The translations under genes and the position numbers were made by a program. A stretch of DNA of 64,000 nucleotides from Scalesia atractyloides. Its lineage: Eukaryota; Streptophyta; Magnoliopsida; Asterales; Asteraceae. Below the pieces are notes generated by a model, which worked only from the letters and a program-made list of their open reading frames with translations, was not told where the DNA came from and did no database searches. This document shows, one piece after another, positions 1 through 9,432 of the stretch. The stretch lies in assembly GCA_947069175.1 (NCBI GenBank), contig CAMTDV010000023.1, positions 86,376,391-86,440,390 on the forward strand, given 5' to 3'. Position 1 is the stretch's first letter, and each line of letters begins with the position of its first letter.

Positions 1-1539
1 CAAAGAAATACTTTCTTTTGATTACAAGTCCGTTAACACCCCAACGTAACAAAAACAAATGTAGCCTTAATATCGTTGGGCTGGTGAGGTGCATAATCAT
101 ATCTCGCTATAGTTACGGACCTAAGCAGATACGAAAGTTATTTACCACACCAAAAAGATAATTTTATTAACACATTGTCTTTACAATGAAAAAAGGTTGG
201 CGAAAGAAAACATACAACAAAAAAATAACATCTAGTCTTCATCGTTGTCGGTTAGTCAAGGTTAATAGTTATATATTTCATAGAGTTATCAATGAAGAAT
301 ATGCGAAAGTCGTTTACAAAACCAAGAAATTTTTTTTATTCAGGATACAACTTTGTTTTCGATAATATTTGTTGGAGCAAAAAAAAACCATTTATAACCA
401 TCCATTAAGAATTATTAGAAAGTTAATGAACAAAAGTTATTAGAGGAAAATAAAATTATATGATTAATAAAGTTTTAATATTTCTTTTTAATAGGTGTTA
501 GGATGGGTGCATTAAAAGAATGACACTTAATGAATGGTTTGTAAATGGTTTGAGTATGTTGGTTTTTACCAATATCAATTTGGTTTTCAATATAAATGGG
601 TGAGTTTAGTCCGCATGTAGAGCGGTTTAGTTTTGGATAATATTTATATTGAAGTGTAATAAAAATAAGCACATCGTAACAATATTTAGAGAAACTTTAT
701 AAAATATTGTATTTAAAAATAAACAAAATGTGTTACGTCGATCGATAACCATAAAAAAGAATGCTAACAATGGCTCCGATGATAGTGATACCCGTATCGA
801 TGCTGTTGAGTCGATATTGTTTATCGTTATCGGTACAATATAGTTTACGACACAAAAAATGCATTATGATGATCAAAACTCGGTTTGCTACACTATGGTA
901 CTTAGTATAGTTTAGTATAAAAAATAAAATATATGTCTACCATGACTGAATTTAATAAAAGTTGTATGATACAACCCAATAAGTATAGTCATGTTTTAAT
1001 CAATGGAAAAGTATAAGAATAAATGTTGATCAGAACTAATGTTGTTCGGCTGATTAATTTTGTTTGTCTTGATACCGGGTACAATATTGGCAATGGAGAT
1101 AGTCATTGATAGAATTTTTTTTTATCAAATTAGTGGGGTAATTAATAATAAGTATAAATAAAACTGAGAGGAGTATTTGAAAATTATTCAAAAATTTAAA
1201 ATAAAAACGCCATGGTCAAAGTGAGGAAGCTATATGGAAAATTGTATATATATATATACGATTAGGATCATTTGTGAACAAATTTTTGAAGGTGAATTAA
1301 GTGAACTAATCTTGGCATTTGATCATGTTATAGATTAAAAAGGTAAGATTGATATTAGTTAAGTACTTTTAATTAAAATTCCTTAATTTTTTCATCTCTT
1401 AACTCTCTCTCTCTCTCATTTTTAATTATTTTTCTATTATTTTAATTATAAGAGATTAAATGGCTGATGTTTATTTTTAAATAAACTCTTATGTTCTTTT
1501 TAAAATTAAATATTAAACCTAATTAAATTATGTTTTCTA
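1..1539. other. AT-rich intergenic DNA, no gene seen
   Basis: No reading frame here looks like a protein. The stretch holds short microsatellites, (TA)n near 1240-1258 and (CT)n near 1400-1420, and otherwise unstructured AT-rich sequence. Confidence 0.6.
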
Positions 1540-1815
1540 CTATGTGTACACAAGTCAGTATATACAAGACTTATACACTTGTGTATAATTACATCTTGTT
1601 CCCACATGTCGTTATAAATCAGATTTATACACATTTGTATTATTCAAGTACATATGTGTATAAACTAACAGCTGTGTATCTTAATATAAATTGATAGTTA
1701 GTAAGACTGTACACATGTGTATAAACTAACATTTGTGATTCTTGTATAAACTAATAGTATGAAGACTGTACACATGTGTATACACTAACATCTGTGTATC
1801 TTGTATATACCGAAA
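1540..1815. repeat. Degenerate ~60-bp tandem repeat
   Basis: Three to four imperfect copies of a unit containing ACATGTGTATAAACTAACA followed by a TGTGTATCTTGTATA-like stretch. Clear unit starts lie near 1651, 1711 and 1770, giving a period of 59-61 bp. A more diverged copy precedes them. No coding capacity is evident. Confidence 0.65.
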
Positions 1816-2028
1816 CTAGCAAGATTTTAGAAATTTTGATTATAATGTTTAATAAATGCAATTTACAAAACACGCAAATATAGTTTTGTCAATTAATTTA
1901 AAGGGAAGTTACAACATTATAATTACAATCTTGCCACTGTTTAAAAATCTCTAAATGATAGTTTCTAATGGCTCAAATTAGTTCACACAGTTTACTCTCA
2001 ACATAGTGTTCACTCTAGAACCCTACCC

Positions 2029-2079
2029 TATATATATATATATATATATAATATATATATATATATTATATATATAATG
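2029..2079. repeat. (TA)n microsatellite
   Basis: Near-pure TA run with a few phase slips. It forms the left border of the foldback element that starts at about 2088. A second (TA)n run at about 2478-2507 forms the right border and also the left border of the next element. Confidence 0.9.
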
Positions 2080-2087
2080 TAAGTGTA

Positions 2088-2476
2088 CGGAAAAAACTCT
2101 TATAATTGGGAAAACCTAAAAAACTCTAACCTCCTGACATTTTTTTGATTTTGAAAAAATCACACATGTAATATACATGTTTTTAAGAGTTTTTAACAAA
2201 AAAAGAGTACTAAAACGCGCTGAGTGGATATTTTTTTTAAAATAAACAAGTTTTGCGCAACACGACTTTAATATATGTTACACATGAAAGTAACATATGT
2301 TACATAAAAACTAATTTATTTGTTTTAAATCTAGTCAATGATGTTTTATTTTTTTTTTGCTCAAAACCCTTCAAAACATGTATATTACATTTGTAATTTT
2401 TTTTAACAAAAAAAACATTGGTAGCTTAGAGTTTCCTAAGCTTTCTCAACACAAGTGGGTTTTCTTTTATCCTTTA

Positions 2477-2477
<1 letters not shown>
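2088..2477. mobile_element. Foldback (MITE-like) element in (TA)n
   Basis: The left part (about 2088-2205) and the right part (about 2360-2477) are imperfect inverted repeats. Both contain the core ATGTAATATACATGTTTT or its complement, flanked by A-rich stretches. The element sits between two (TA)n runs, as described for Micron-type MITEs that insert into TA microsatellites. No protein is encoded. The class assignment is inference and the borders are good to about 5-10 bp. Confidence 0.6.
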
Positions 2478-2507
<30 letters not shown>

Positions 2508-2511
<4 letters not shown>

Positions 2512-3171
2512 AAACAAAAAAACTAACTAAAAAACCAAAAAAAACATATAAAAAAATCTGTTTAAATATTTTTTAGTAAAATTCGCAATATATAATAATA
2601 AAAAAACTTTTTTTCAAAAAAAAATTAGTTGTAGCGCATATGTGAGTGCATTAATATGAAAAAGCCTAAACCACGTAACTCACCCCCCATCGACACCCCC
2701 AAAAACCTAAACCTCCCACCCCCAAAAACCTTAATCCACTCTCCCACCAAAATCCTAAACCACCCCACTCCCAAAAAACTAAACCCCACCCCCACTCCAA
2801 AAAAAAACTTAAAACTAAACCCTAAACGTAAACTCCCCAAAAAACCTAAACTCACCACCCACACCCTCAAAAAAACTAAACCCCCCACCCGCACCTCCAA
2901 AAAAACTTAAACCACCCTCCCCCTACACCCAAAAACCTAATTCTAATCCTAAACTCCTCAAAAAACTTAACCCTAAATGCTAAAATAAACTCAAAAACTA
3001 AATCCAAGCATATAATGCATATGTGCAATACAAGAGTTTTTTTTTTTTGAAAAAAAATTTTTTATACATAAAAAGTAGCGTTTTTTAGAAGAAAATTTTT
3101 AAAAAAATTTGTATGTTTTTTACACTTTTTTAGTTAGTTTTTTAGTTTTCTTATTTATATGTCGTTTTCTC
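2508..3171. mobile_element. Foldback element with telomere-like C/A-rich core
   Basis: Terminal inverted repeats start GAGAAAAC and include AAAAAACTAACTAAAAAA on the left (2510-2560) and the complement on the right (about 3115-3171). The interior (about 2655-3000) is a long C/A-rich degenerate repeat of CCCCAAAAACCTAAA-like units, related in style to the plant telomere repeat CCCTAAA. The left border is (TA)n. Reading frames across the core are proline/lysine low-complexity artefacts. Confidence 0.55.
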
Positions 3172-3630
3172 ATAATCCCGAGAAAACGACGAAAAGTGTA
3201 AAAATGGTGAGAATAATTTTGTTGTTGACATATGACGTTTGTAGTAACATACACTATGGGTAATATGGTAAAAAAACTATTCACATGCCACTTACATGTC
3301 AAATACCATGCACATACAAGTCACTTGCATATTCAACCATATTCTTTTAAACTATGGTAAATTTTTTATACGTGATTATATAAAAATAAACCATAAAATC
3401 GAGTATTTTACTATCTTTCTAACGATTTTACTATTTCCATACATTTGAAATATAAAAAATGATAGGATAAAAACGCCATCAAAACACCTAGTTCAGGAAA
3501 ACACCATTAAACACCTGGTTCAAATAAACACTATGGAAAACTCAGTTTAAAAAGCCTAAAAATGCAATGTTGAAAACTCCATTAAAAATGTAGTTCATTA
3601 TTTTTAAAAGTATATCAATTGTGTACTCGT
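3172..3630. other. AT-rich flank with short diverged repeats
   Basis: No gene is seen. A short degenerate direct repeat of an AAACACC(A/T)...GTTCA type occurs at 3475-3600. The last five bases (3626-3630, CTCGT) are the left target-site duplication of the gypsy element that follows. Confidence 0.6.
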
Positions 3631-3821
3631 TGTAACATCCGTCGAAAAACGGGTTTCCAAACCCGCTTCGTTTATTAATCGAATACCAAGTTATAAATTT
3701 TCGTTGCGTATTTATGAGTTATTATAATTTTAAATAATACATAATTAATAAACAATTTAGAATTTAAAAACTATAATTATTAAAAAGTGAAAATAAAATA
3801 AATAAAAAAGAAAACCGGCTG

Positions 3822-3885
3822 CCGGGTTTCGAACCCGGGTCAGCCGGAAGTCTTAACACACAAACATTCAACCACTCCGCCACTT
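3822..3885 (-). other. tRNA-like module 1 (antisense) with Pol III boxes
   Basis: On the minus strand an A box TGGCGGAGTGG (3872-3882) fits the consensus TRGCNNAGYGG at every position. It is followed 36 nt later by a B box GGTTCGAAACC (3825-3835, one mismatch to GGTTCGANTCC). The B box sits in a strong hairpin, a CCGGG stem extended by CCGGCTG/CAGCCGG. Directly downstream come TTTT and then a longer T run, as in a Pol III terminator. The anticodon arm is not that of a normal tRNA, so this is tRNA-derived rather than a functional tRNA. It lies upstream of the LTR TATA box and points away from it. Confidence 0.65.
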
Positions 3886-4153
3886 GACTCACTTGTGCTA
3901 TCCAGTGAAACAAATAACATTTATAATAAACCTCGAAGTTGAATTCAGTCACTCAGCGCGCCCAAATCACTCTCGCCGGAAATCCACGACGACTTCGCCA
4001 ATCATTGACGTTTTCTATTGACTTAACGGATGTATTAATCTCAACGTCGGTTATAACCGATGTCTAATCCCGCGACATCAGTCATAACCGCCGGAGAAAA
4101 GCTGACCAACGAATCAAGACAGAAATCGGACCCAATTCATCGAAATTCTTTCC

Positions 4154-4161
4154 TATAAATA
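4154..4161 (+). promoter_or_regulatory. LTR TATA box
   Basis: TATAAATA in a C-rich context (CCTATAAATACACACCC). Its counterpart in the 3' LTR is at 9697-9704. It is the only good Pol II TATA box upstream of the sense tRNA-like modules, so transcription would start near 4185 and place those modules in the RNA leader. Confidence 0.65.
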
Positions 4162-4746
4162 CACACCCAAGTCTCTGGAAATCATTTCGCTCAAAATCGC
4201 ACCATTTCTCGAATCAATTTCACTCGCCGGAGATTTTCTGCAATCATCGGACTTTCCCGGAAAACCGAGACTTTCATCAAAATGGTAAATACCTCGACTC
4301 TTTCGGTTTCAATCCACTGTTAGACTATTACTAACTTCAATCCATCAACCAGAATCAATCCCAGACGACGTAGCCGGAATATTCTGCTCTCACCGGAAAA
4401 CCTCTGGAATTTCCAAACTCACGCTGTGAATCGGTATAATCATTCAAACCTTCTGTTAATCCTTGTTTAGTACCCCAATTTCACAACTAATCGAACAAAA
4501 CTGTTAATTGATTCAATCAGAAGGAATACACAAATCAGAGCCGATGTCCATTGCCGGAATTCTGAGAAAATACAGTCTGATCGGTACATTCGATTCCTTA
4601 ACTCATTTTATTCATCACATTTCAACCAGTAATATGTTCGATGAACGACTCAATCAAGAACAGTTGAATAATCATCGTCTGAGTCTTTGAGCGAAGAAGA
4701 CGAAGTCGACGATGTTTATAAGATTAATTAAAAAAGTTATATAAAC

Positions 4747-4820
4747 GGGTTAGACACACAGTCAGCGGTGGACTGTGTGCAAACAATTAACACACGTCTC
4801 GAGTTCGATCCCTGACACAA
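4747..4820 (+). other. tRNA-like module 2
   Basis: Begins with the shared leader GGTTAGACAC. An A-box-like CAGTC(C)AGCGG is followed about 32 nt later by AGTTCGATCCC, a B-box-like match. The 3' LTR copy keeps the undeleted form CAGTCCAGCGG. The sequence around the A box is itself a hairpin, CACACAGTCCA against TGGACTGTGTG. Confidence 0.55.
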
Positions 4821-4914
4821 CCTCACTCTCTGAAATAAAAATGTTCTTTTTAGAAACGAACTGGATCAACTCGCTGTAAGATGTTAAGTATAATAAAAAT
4901 CAGTAGATTAACCA

Positions 4915-4992
4915 GGTTAGACACACAGTCCAGCGGTGGACTGTGTGCAACACTAAACCACAGGTCCCGGGTTCGAGACCTGTTGTGTGCAC
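4915..4992 (+). other. tRNA-like module 3
   Basis: Starts with the same GGTTAGACAC leader, then CAGTCCAGCGG (A-box-like) and, about 32 nt on, GGTTCGAGACC (B box, one mismatch). The perfect 11-bp inverted repeat CACACAGTCCA/TGGACTGTGTG encloses a GCGG loop where a tRNA would have its D arm. It sits one period (about 170 bp) after module 2. Confidence 0.6.
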
Positions 4993-5081
4993 CGGTCCGA
5001 TATAATTAAATCCTTTTTAAAAATAAATGATTTCTGATTAAATTAAATAGTGTATAAATATAATTAAAACAGAAATATTTC

Positions 5082-5157
5082 GGGTTAGACACGAGCTCAG
5101 TTGGTAGAGCTGCGTGCACGCGTACGGGAGGTCTCGGGTTCGAGCCTCACCCAGCGC
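5082..5157 (+). other. tRNA-like module 4
   Basis: The best tRNA likeness. The 3' LTR copy has a complete D arm, TA-GCTC-AGTTGGTA-GAGC, and a B box GGGTTCGAGCC 32-33 nt downstream, the usual tRNA distance. GGGTTAG upstream can pair with CCAGCCC downstream like an acceptor stem, with extra bases inserted before the D arm. In this 5' LTR copy one T is missing from the A box. The anticodon arm is replaced by a GC-rich palindrome, GCGTGCACGC. Confidence 0.65.
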
Positions 5158-5178
5158 ATACATACACACGTCCGAACC

Positions 5179-5219
5179 GGTCAAAGGTCAACAGTCAACA
5201 GTCAAAGTCAATGGTCAAC
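5179..5219 (+). promoter_or_regulatory. Cluster of six W-box cores in the LTR
   Basis: Six GTCAA (reverse of TTGAC) cores in about 40 bp, four of them AGTCAA/GGTCAAC-type. TTGAC is the core bound by WRKY factors. The cluster is kept in the 3' LTR near 10716-10780. Binding is inference. Confidence 0.45.
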
Positions 5220-5678
5220 CCAAAAAAATTCAACATTTTTTATATTTTTATTTATTTATTTAATTTAAAAATCAATTAAAAATACTTAAAAATAATATTT
5301 TTTTTAAAGTTAGAAAATTTCCTTGAACTCACAAAAATAAACCTAACAATCTCATTAAGAACACTAATTAAAAAATATTAATCTCAAATAAAAGTTTATT
5401 TCTTTATCGAACTATTATGTTATTATTTAGGTTAGTTCCCTCGCCGATTAAATCCGAATTCGTGCGCATTCATCATCAATCCAAGAAACGCACCCACTGT
5501 GAGTGAATTCTTACAAATTCCCCTTTTTTTATTCATGTTTTGGGGTGTATCATGTGTCGCTTAAATTAGTTCGCTTATTCAAACTCGTGCTATACCATAT
5601 TACGATCTAAACTTAGAATGTAAATATTGTTTGATGTGATGTTATTACATATTGTCAAGTTGTATGCAAATTATTTGT

Positions 5679-5790
5679 TAGGCCCATTAGTCCTCGTGGA
5701 GACGAGTTGAACAACGCGTGCCTCAAAACTCACTCATTAGGCCCATCATTTCCTCGTGGGAGACGAGTTGAACAACGCGTGCCTCAAAAC
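5679..5790 (+). repeat. 59-bp tandem duplication inside the LTR
   Basis: Two adjacent copies of a unit running from TTAGGCCCAT through CTCGTGG(G)AGACGAG (a short dyad) and AACAACGCGTGCCTCAAAAC. The same pair occurs in the 3' LTR (about 11218-11331). The related solo LTR has only one diverged copy (about 52895-52945, reversed). Confidence 0.75.
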
Positions 5791-6194
5791 AATCATTTGT
5801 TGTATTATTTAATATTATGTGTTTTGTGAATAAATTTACATCTACATTTACTCATATGTGGTTATGCACTTTATTTTATAATCAATACAATAAACACGTT
5901 TAAATATTTTCATAGGATTCACTGGCCAACTTTTTGTTGATCCAAAAACCATTTTTACACATGATACAGGTGAACAAGATGAAGCAAGGAACACATAGGA
6001 AATTGCCTTAGAAGAAAAATAATAAAGACTAGAAAGATGTATAGAACATGTTGTACTTGTATGATTTGATTGTATGATCTTCTTTAAAATTGTAATAATA
6101 AATATGAAACATTATAATAAATGTCATGAGCTTTGATGAAAACCCAATCATGCCCCGATCACCTTTTTCCGCTGCGGGTCGGGGTGTGACAGAT

Positions 6195-6206
6195 TGGTAT
6201 CAGAGC
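6195..6206 (+). other. Primer binding site (initiator Met tRNA)
   Basis: TGGTATCAGAGC, three bases after the 5' LTR end, is the standard plant sequence complementary to the 3' end of initiator methionine tRNA. It is the start point for minus-strand DNA synthesis. Confidence 0.9.
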
Positions 6207-7035
6207 TTTTGACTATAGGGATATAGGATAGGTTATTAGACCCTTAGAGCCTATACTATAGTTGATTAGATTTTAATTGTTTATGTGGTTACATGTAAAC
6301 TCATGATGTTTATTTGTTTCGTATTTATTACACACTCAAATGCATGCAAACACTTCCACTATTATATTTTGTGATACATAATGAACTATACTTACAGTCA
6401 AACATACATGCTTACATATACATTCATCATACAATTTCAATGTTCACATATTCAAATCATCTTCATACTTCCGTTATTCAAGATTTTGTCGCATTTTTCA
6501 TTTTTCAAATCTCATCAAAGTGAATTCTGCGACGGGCATGTAGTAACTGTAAGGGTACAAGTACCGGTAGTCGGAACGTCCTGTCTAGGTTGGCATTCGT
6601 ATAAATCCAATATAACGGACCAGTTTGCCTACCTGGGGACTAACGATGAGAGTACAAAGGACCTATTAGGCCAAAGCATGCCACACCAAACGTCGTTCGA
6701 ACTAACCCCACTTTGAGGTGTCACCGTGTCCACACCTGGATACATTCCGAATATCATACGTTACATACATATTTCACGATTTTCTCCGGGTTTTAGTGTA
6801 CGTAATCAGGCTAACACATGCGAACCATATGAAAAACCCGGTAATCATGGGGGCCCACATGATTACAAAGGTGAAGTATGGCGGCATGCAAGGCCCAATT
6901 ACGAGCAAAGCCCAAGATATCCTATGGATGTAGTAGATTTATTATTCTATATTTATTTTATGAATGTTCATTCCTAAATACGACACATGACCCCTAAAAC
7001 GTTCAACTCATACTCTTGATATGTATTCCTTGTAG
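6207..7035 (+). other. Untranslated leader of the gypsy element
   Basis: No convincing protein. Overlapping short frames at 6314-6977 have no recognisable domain. The leader ends in a polypyrimidine-like stretch and TTGTAG just before the Gag start, which looks like a splice acceptor. Confidence 0.55.
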
Positions 7036-8380
7036 ATGTCTTCTAATTCCGCTCGTAGAAAGATGAGATCAGGAAAAGCCCGCGAGCGCATGGCTGCCCA
7101 AATCGCTAAACAAATGGCTGCCGTAATACCCAACATTGTAGTTCAAGTTCAACAAGCCCTTACCGCTAATTCCGTCAATCAAGAAGGTCAAAATGTTGTC
7201 AACCCTCCCCCAATTACCACTAAATGCACCTTCAAGCATTTCAAATCCTGCGACCCTCCAAAATACGAAGGGACTGAAGGTGTCACCGCTCTCCTCCATT
7301 GGTTTGAAGAAATGGAAAACACTTTTCTAAATTGCGATTGCCCCGATGATCGCAAAGTGCGATATGCTACTTGTCATTTACTTGGAATAGCACTTACATG
7401 GTGGAATACAGAGAAGGCCAAACGAGGTGTTGAAGATGCTATGACTTTGACTTGGGAAGAGTTGAAGGAAATTATGACAAGACGGTTTTGCCCAAGAAGC
7501 GAAATCAAGAAATTGGAGGATGAGTACTATTCTTTGAAACAAAAGGAAGGCGATCACACCACATACAACAGAGATTCCTCGAGTTAAATCAAATGGTTCC
7601 CAACTTGTTCACTCCTCTTTACCGTTTGATCGGCACTACATTCGAGGTCTTCCTTCAAAAATTCAAGACTCTGTAATAAGACCACACCTGCAACTTTGGA
7701 AGCAGCAATGGAGTTAGCTACAGAGCTCACCGAGAACCGCATACGAAATAAGGACTTCAAGGAGGAGAAGAAGAAGGATAAACAGCATCAACTGAAACCT
7801 CAAACTCCACCCAAACCGAATCCCCTTCTCAACCCATTTCTAAGAGAAAACGAGATGGGCAACTTTTCGCTGTCACCCAACGCAATCAACCAGCCTCACA
7901 AGCCGTACCCCTCCAAGCTATCCCAATTACTCAAGTAGCACCCAACTCAACTTACCCAAATAAGAAACCTTACCTTGGACCTCACCCTCAATGTAACACC
8001 TGTTTTTATCACCATCCATCTACCTTACCTTGTCGACTATGTGCGAATTGTGGACGCTATGGTCATTTGAGCAAGGCTTGCCGCACCTCTCAAAACCAAA
8101 CCTCACCCCCTACTTCCAAAACATGATCCAAACATATCAACAACCCCAATACCCCATGCTCCCATATGTTCGAGCTTGTTTTAATTGTGGCGACCCTACC
8201 CATTATAGAAACACGTGCCCTCGATTGGTTAACATCATAAACGCCCAAGCTCAAGCAAACCCAGTTAACCAAGCAAATCAAGAAAACCTAACCACTAGGC
8301 CACCAGCAAGAGGAAGAGTTTTCAACATCAACGCCAATCCTGTTGAAGATAATGACGGCCCAAATGAATCACCCAACTAG
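7036..8380 (+). pseudogene. gag: Gag of Ty3/gypsy element, frameshifted
   Basis: Gag forms the particle and binds the element RNA. The first frame (7036-7587, 183 codons) starts at an ATG right after a splice-acceptor-like site. It has the plant retrotransposon Gag core: an FKSCDPPKYEG-like entry, LLHWFEEMENTF, then ALTWWN and TWEELKEIMTRRFCP. Near 7570 the expected continuation (RFLELNQMVPNLFTPLYRLI) moves to another frame, so a base is missing there. A second shift follows before 7696, where ELATELTENRIRNKDF returns. A further shift leads to the nucleic-acid-binding end. That end has two zinc knuckles of CX2CX4HX4C form, CANCGRYGHLSKAC (about 8041-8082) and CFNCGDPTHYRNTC (about 8177-8218). 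At least three frameshifts make this copy unable to give full-length Gag. No pol follows. Confidence 0.85.
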
Positions 8381-9162
8381 TCTCCTTCACCAAAAATCAA
8401 GATTCAACTCCAACCGCTTAGTTTTTATGTTTTTCTTTATGTTATCTCAATTTTCACGTATCTCAATTATAAATTGGAAATTTATCCAAGAATCTTAATG
8501 CGAATTACTATTTCAGTTTTGTTTTATACTCATTGATTTAACATTCATATCATCATACCTCACGACGTATCACAGTCTCATCATTTAAAGAAGTTGGGTT
8601 GTGTCTCACTTCTACATAGACTAACCTCTCCATCATAACAAACGAGAGAGGTACTGTCATCATTCAAACATGTATACTATCAGAATTAAGACTCAAGTTT
8701 TGGTTGTTGTGTTTAGAGTCACATAGAACTAATCATAATTTACTGATAAAGCCAATGAAAATTTGACAAGAATATGGTGGATACGCCGCTGGTACTTCCT
8801 ATATATAAGTATTCTTGCCAAAGGATTAGAGGCATTGTCAGGCAGTTATGAGAGGTTCCATGTAGGTTTTAGTGGTAGAAGTTTTGTTTTAGGATATAAC
8901 CTTATCTTTCCAAACGTATCGATTCTCTCAGAACTCTTGTGCATGAGATCATACCTAGTCAATCAACTCTGTTTATCAATATTCTTTATCGTAGGCATCA
9001 AAAAGCGATTCCTGTAGCAGGGTACTCAACCTTTAATAGGAACGTTACCGCCTCAAATAAAAATTTAAACTCTTACTCCCTTCTAAATATGTAATTTTCA
9101 AATTAAAACACCATCCTTTTGAGACAAACATGCCACTACTTAAATTTCGGGACGAAATTTCT
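8381..9162 (+). other. Gypsy internal 3' region without pol
   Basis: The place where protease, RT, RNase H and integrase should be. No pol motif is readable in any frame. The segment ends with TTTCGGGACGAAATTT (9146-9161), a phrase typical of the extreme end of the internal region of some plant gypsy elements. This points to deletion of the whole pol. Confidence 0.6.
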
Positions 9163-9177
9163 AAAAGTAGGGGATAC
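9163..9177 (+). other. Polypurine tract before 3' LTR
   Basis: AAAGTAGGGGA-type purine run ending a few bases before the 3' LTR start TGTAACATCC at 9178. It is the usual plus-strand primer position. Confidence 0.7.
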
Positions 9178-9358
9178 TGTAACATCCGTCGAAAAACGGT
9201 TTCCAAACTCGCTTCGTTTATTAATCGAATACCAAGTTATAAATTTTCGTTGCGTATTTATGAGTTATTTTAATTTTAAACAATACATAATTAATAAACA
9301 ATTTAGAATTAAAAACTATAATTATTAAAAAGTGAAAATAAAATAAATAAAAAAGAAA

Positions 9359-9432
9359 ACCGGCTGCCGGGTTTCGAACCCGGGTCAGCCGGAAGTCTTA
9401 ACACACAAACATTCAACCACTCCGCCACTTGA
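9359..9432 (-). other. tRNA-like module 1, 3' LTR copy
   Basis: Matches the 5' LTR antisense module, with the same A box, B box and T-rich downstream stop on the minus strand. Confidence 0.65.

Larger units (their letters stand above)
3631..6191 (+). repeat. 5' LTR of gypsy element
   Basis: A 2561-bp LTR. In order it contains an antisense tRNA-like module (about 3822-3885), a TATA box (4154-4161), three sense tRNA-like modules (about 4747-5157), a GTCAA cluster (5179-5219) and a 59-bp tandem duplication (5679-5790). It matches 9178-11733 along its whole length with small indels. A 60-codon frame (4508-4690) and a 62-codon minus frame (3764-3952) recur in the other LTR only because the LTRs are near-copies. 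Confidence 0.92.
4285..7035 (+). other. Possible leader intron of the gypsy transcript
   Basis: A donor-like AATG|GTAAAT at 4285 lies about 100 nt after the expected transcription start. An acceptor-like TTCCTTGTAG ends at 7035, immediately before the Gag ATG at 7036. Splicing would remove the tRNA-like modules, the PBS and the long leader from a Gag mRNA while full-length RNA keeps them. Inferred from sites only. Spliced transcripts are known for some plant gypsy elements such as Ogre. Confidence 0.35.

Noticed and set aside
2625..2910. Opposed frames of 84-91 codons over the C/A-rich core
   Set aside because: Proline/lysine or glycine/phenylalanine low-complexity products of a CCCCAAAA-type repeat, with frames open on both strands.
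3764..3952. 62-codon minus frame, repeated identically at 9309-9497
   Set aside because: It reads through the antisense tRNA-like module. Identity is explained by near-identical LTRs, not by protein selection.
4508..4690. 60-codon plus frame, identical at 10051-10233
   Set aside because: Same LTR-copy explanation. No counterpart is readable in the diverged solo LTR.
3815..5160. Functional tRNA genes
   Set aside because: A and B boxes are present, but anticodon arms and acceptor pairing are wrong or interrupted. They are kept as tRNA-like modules only.
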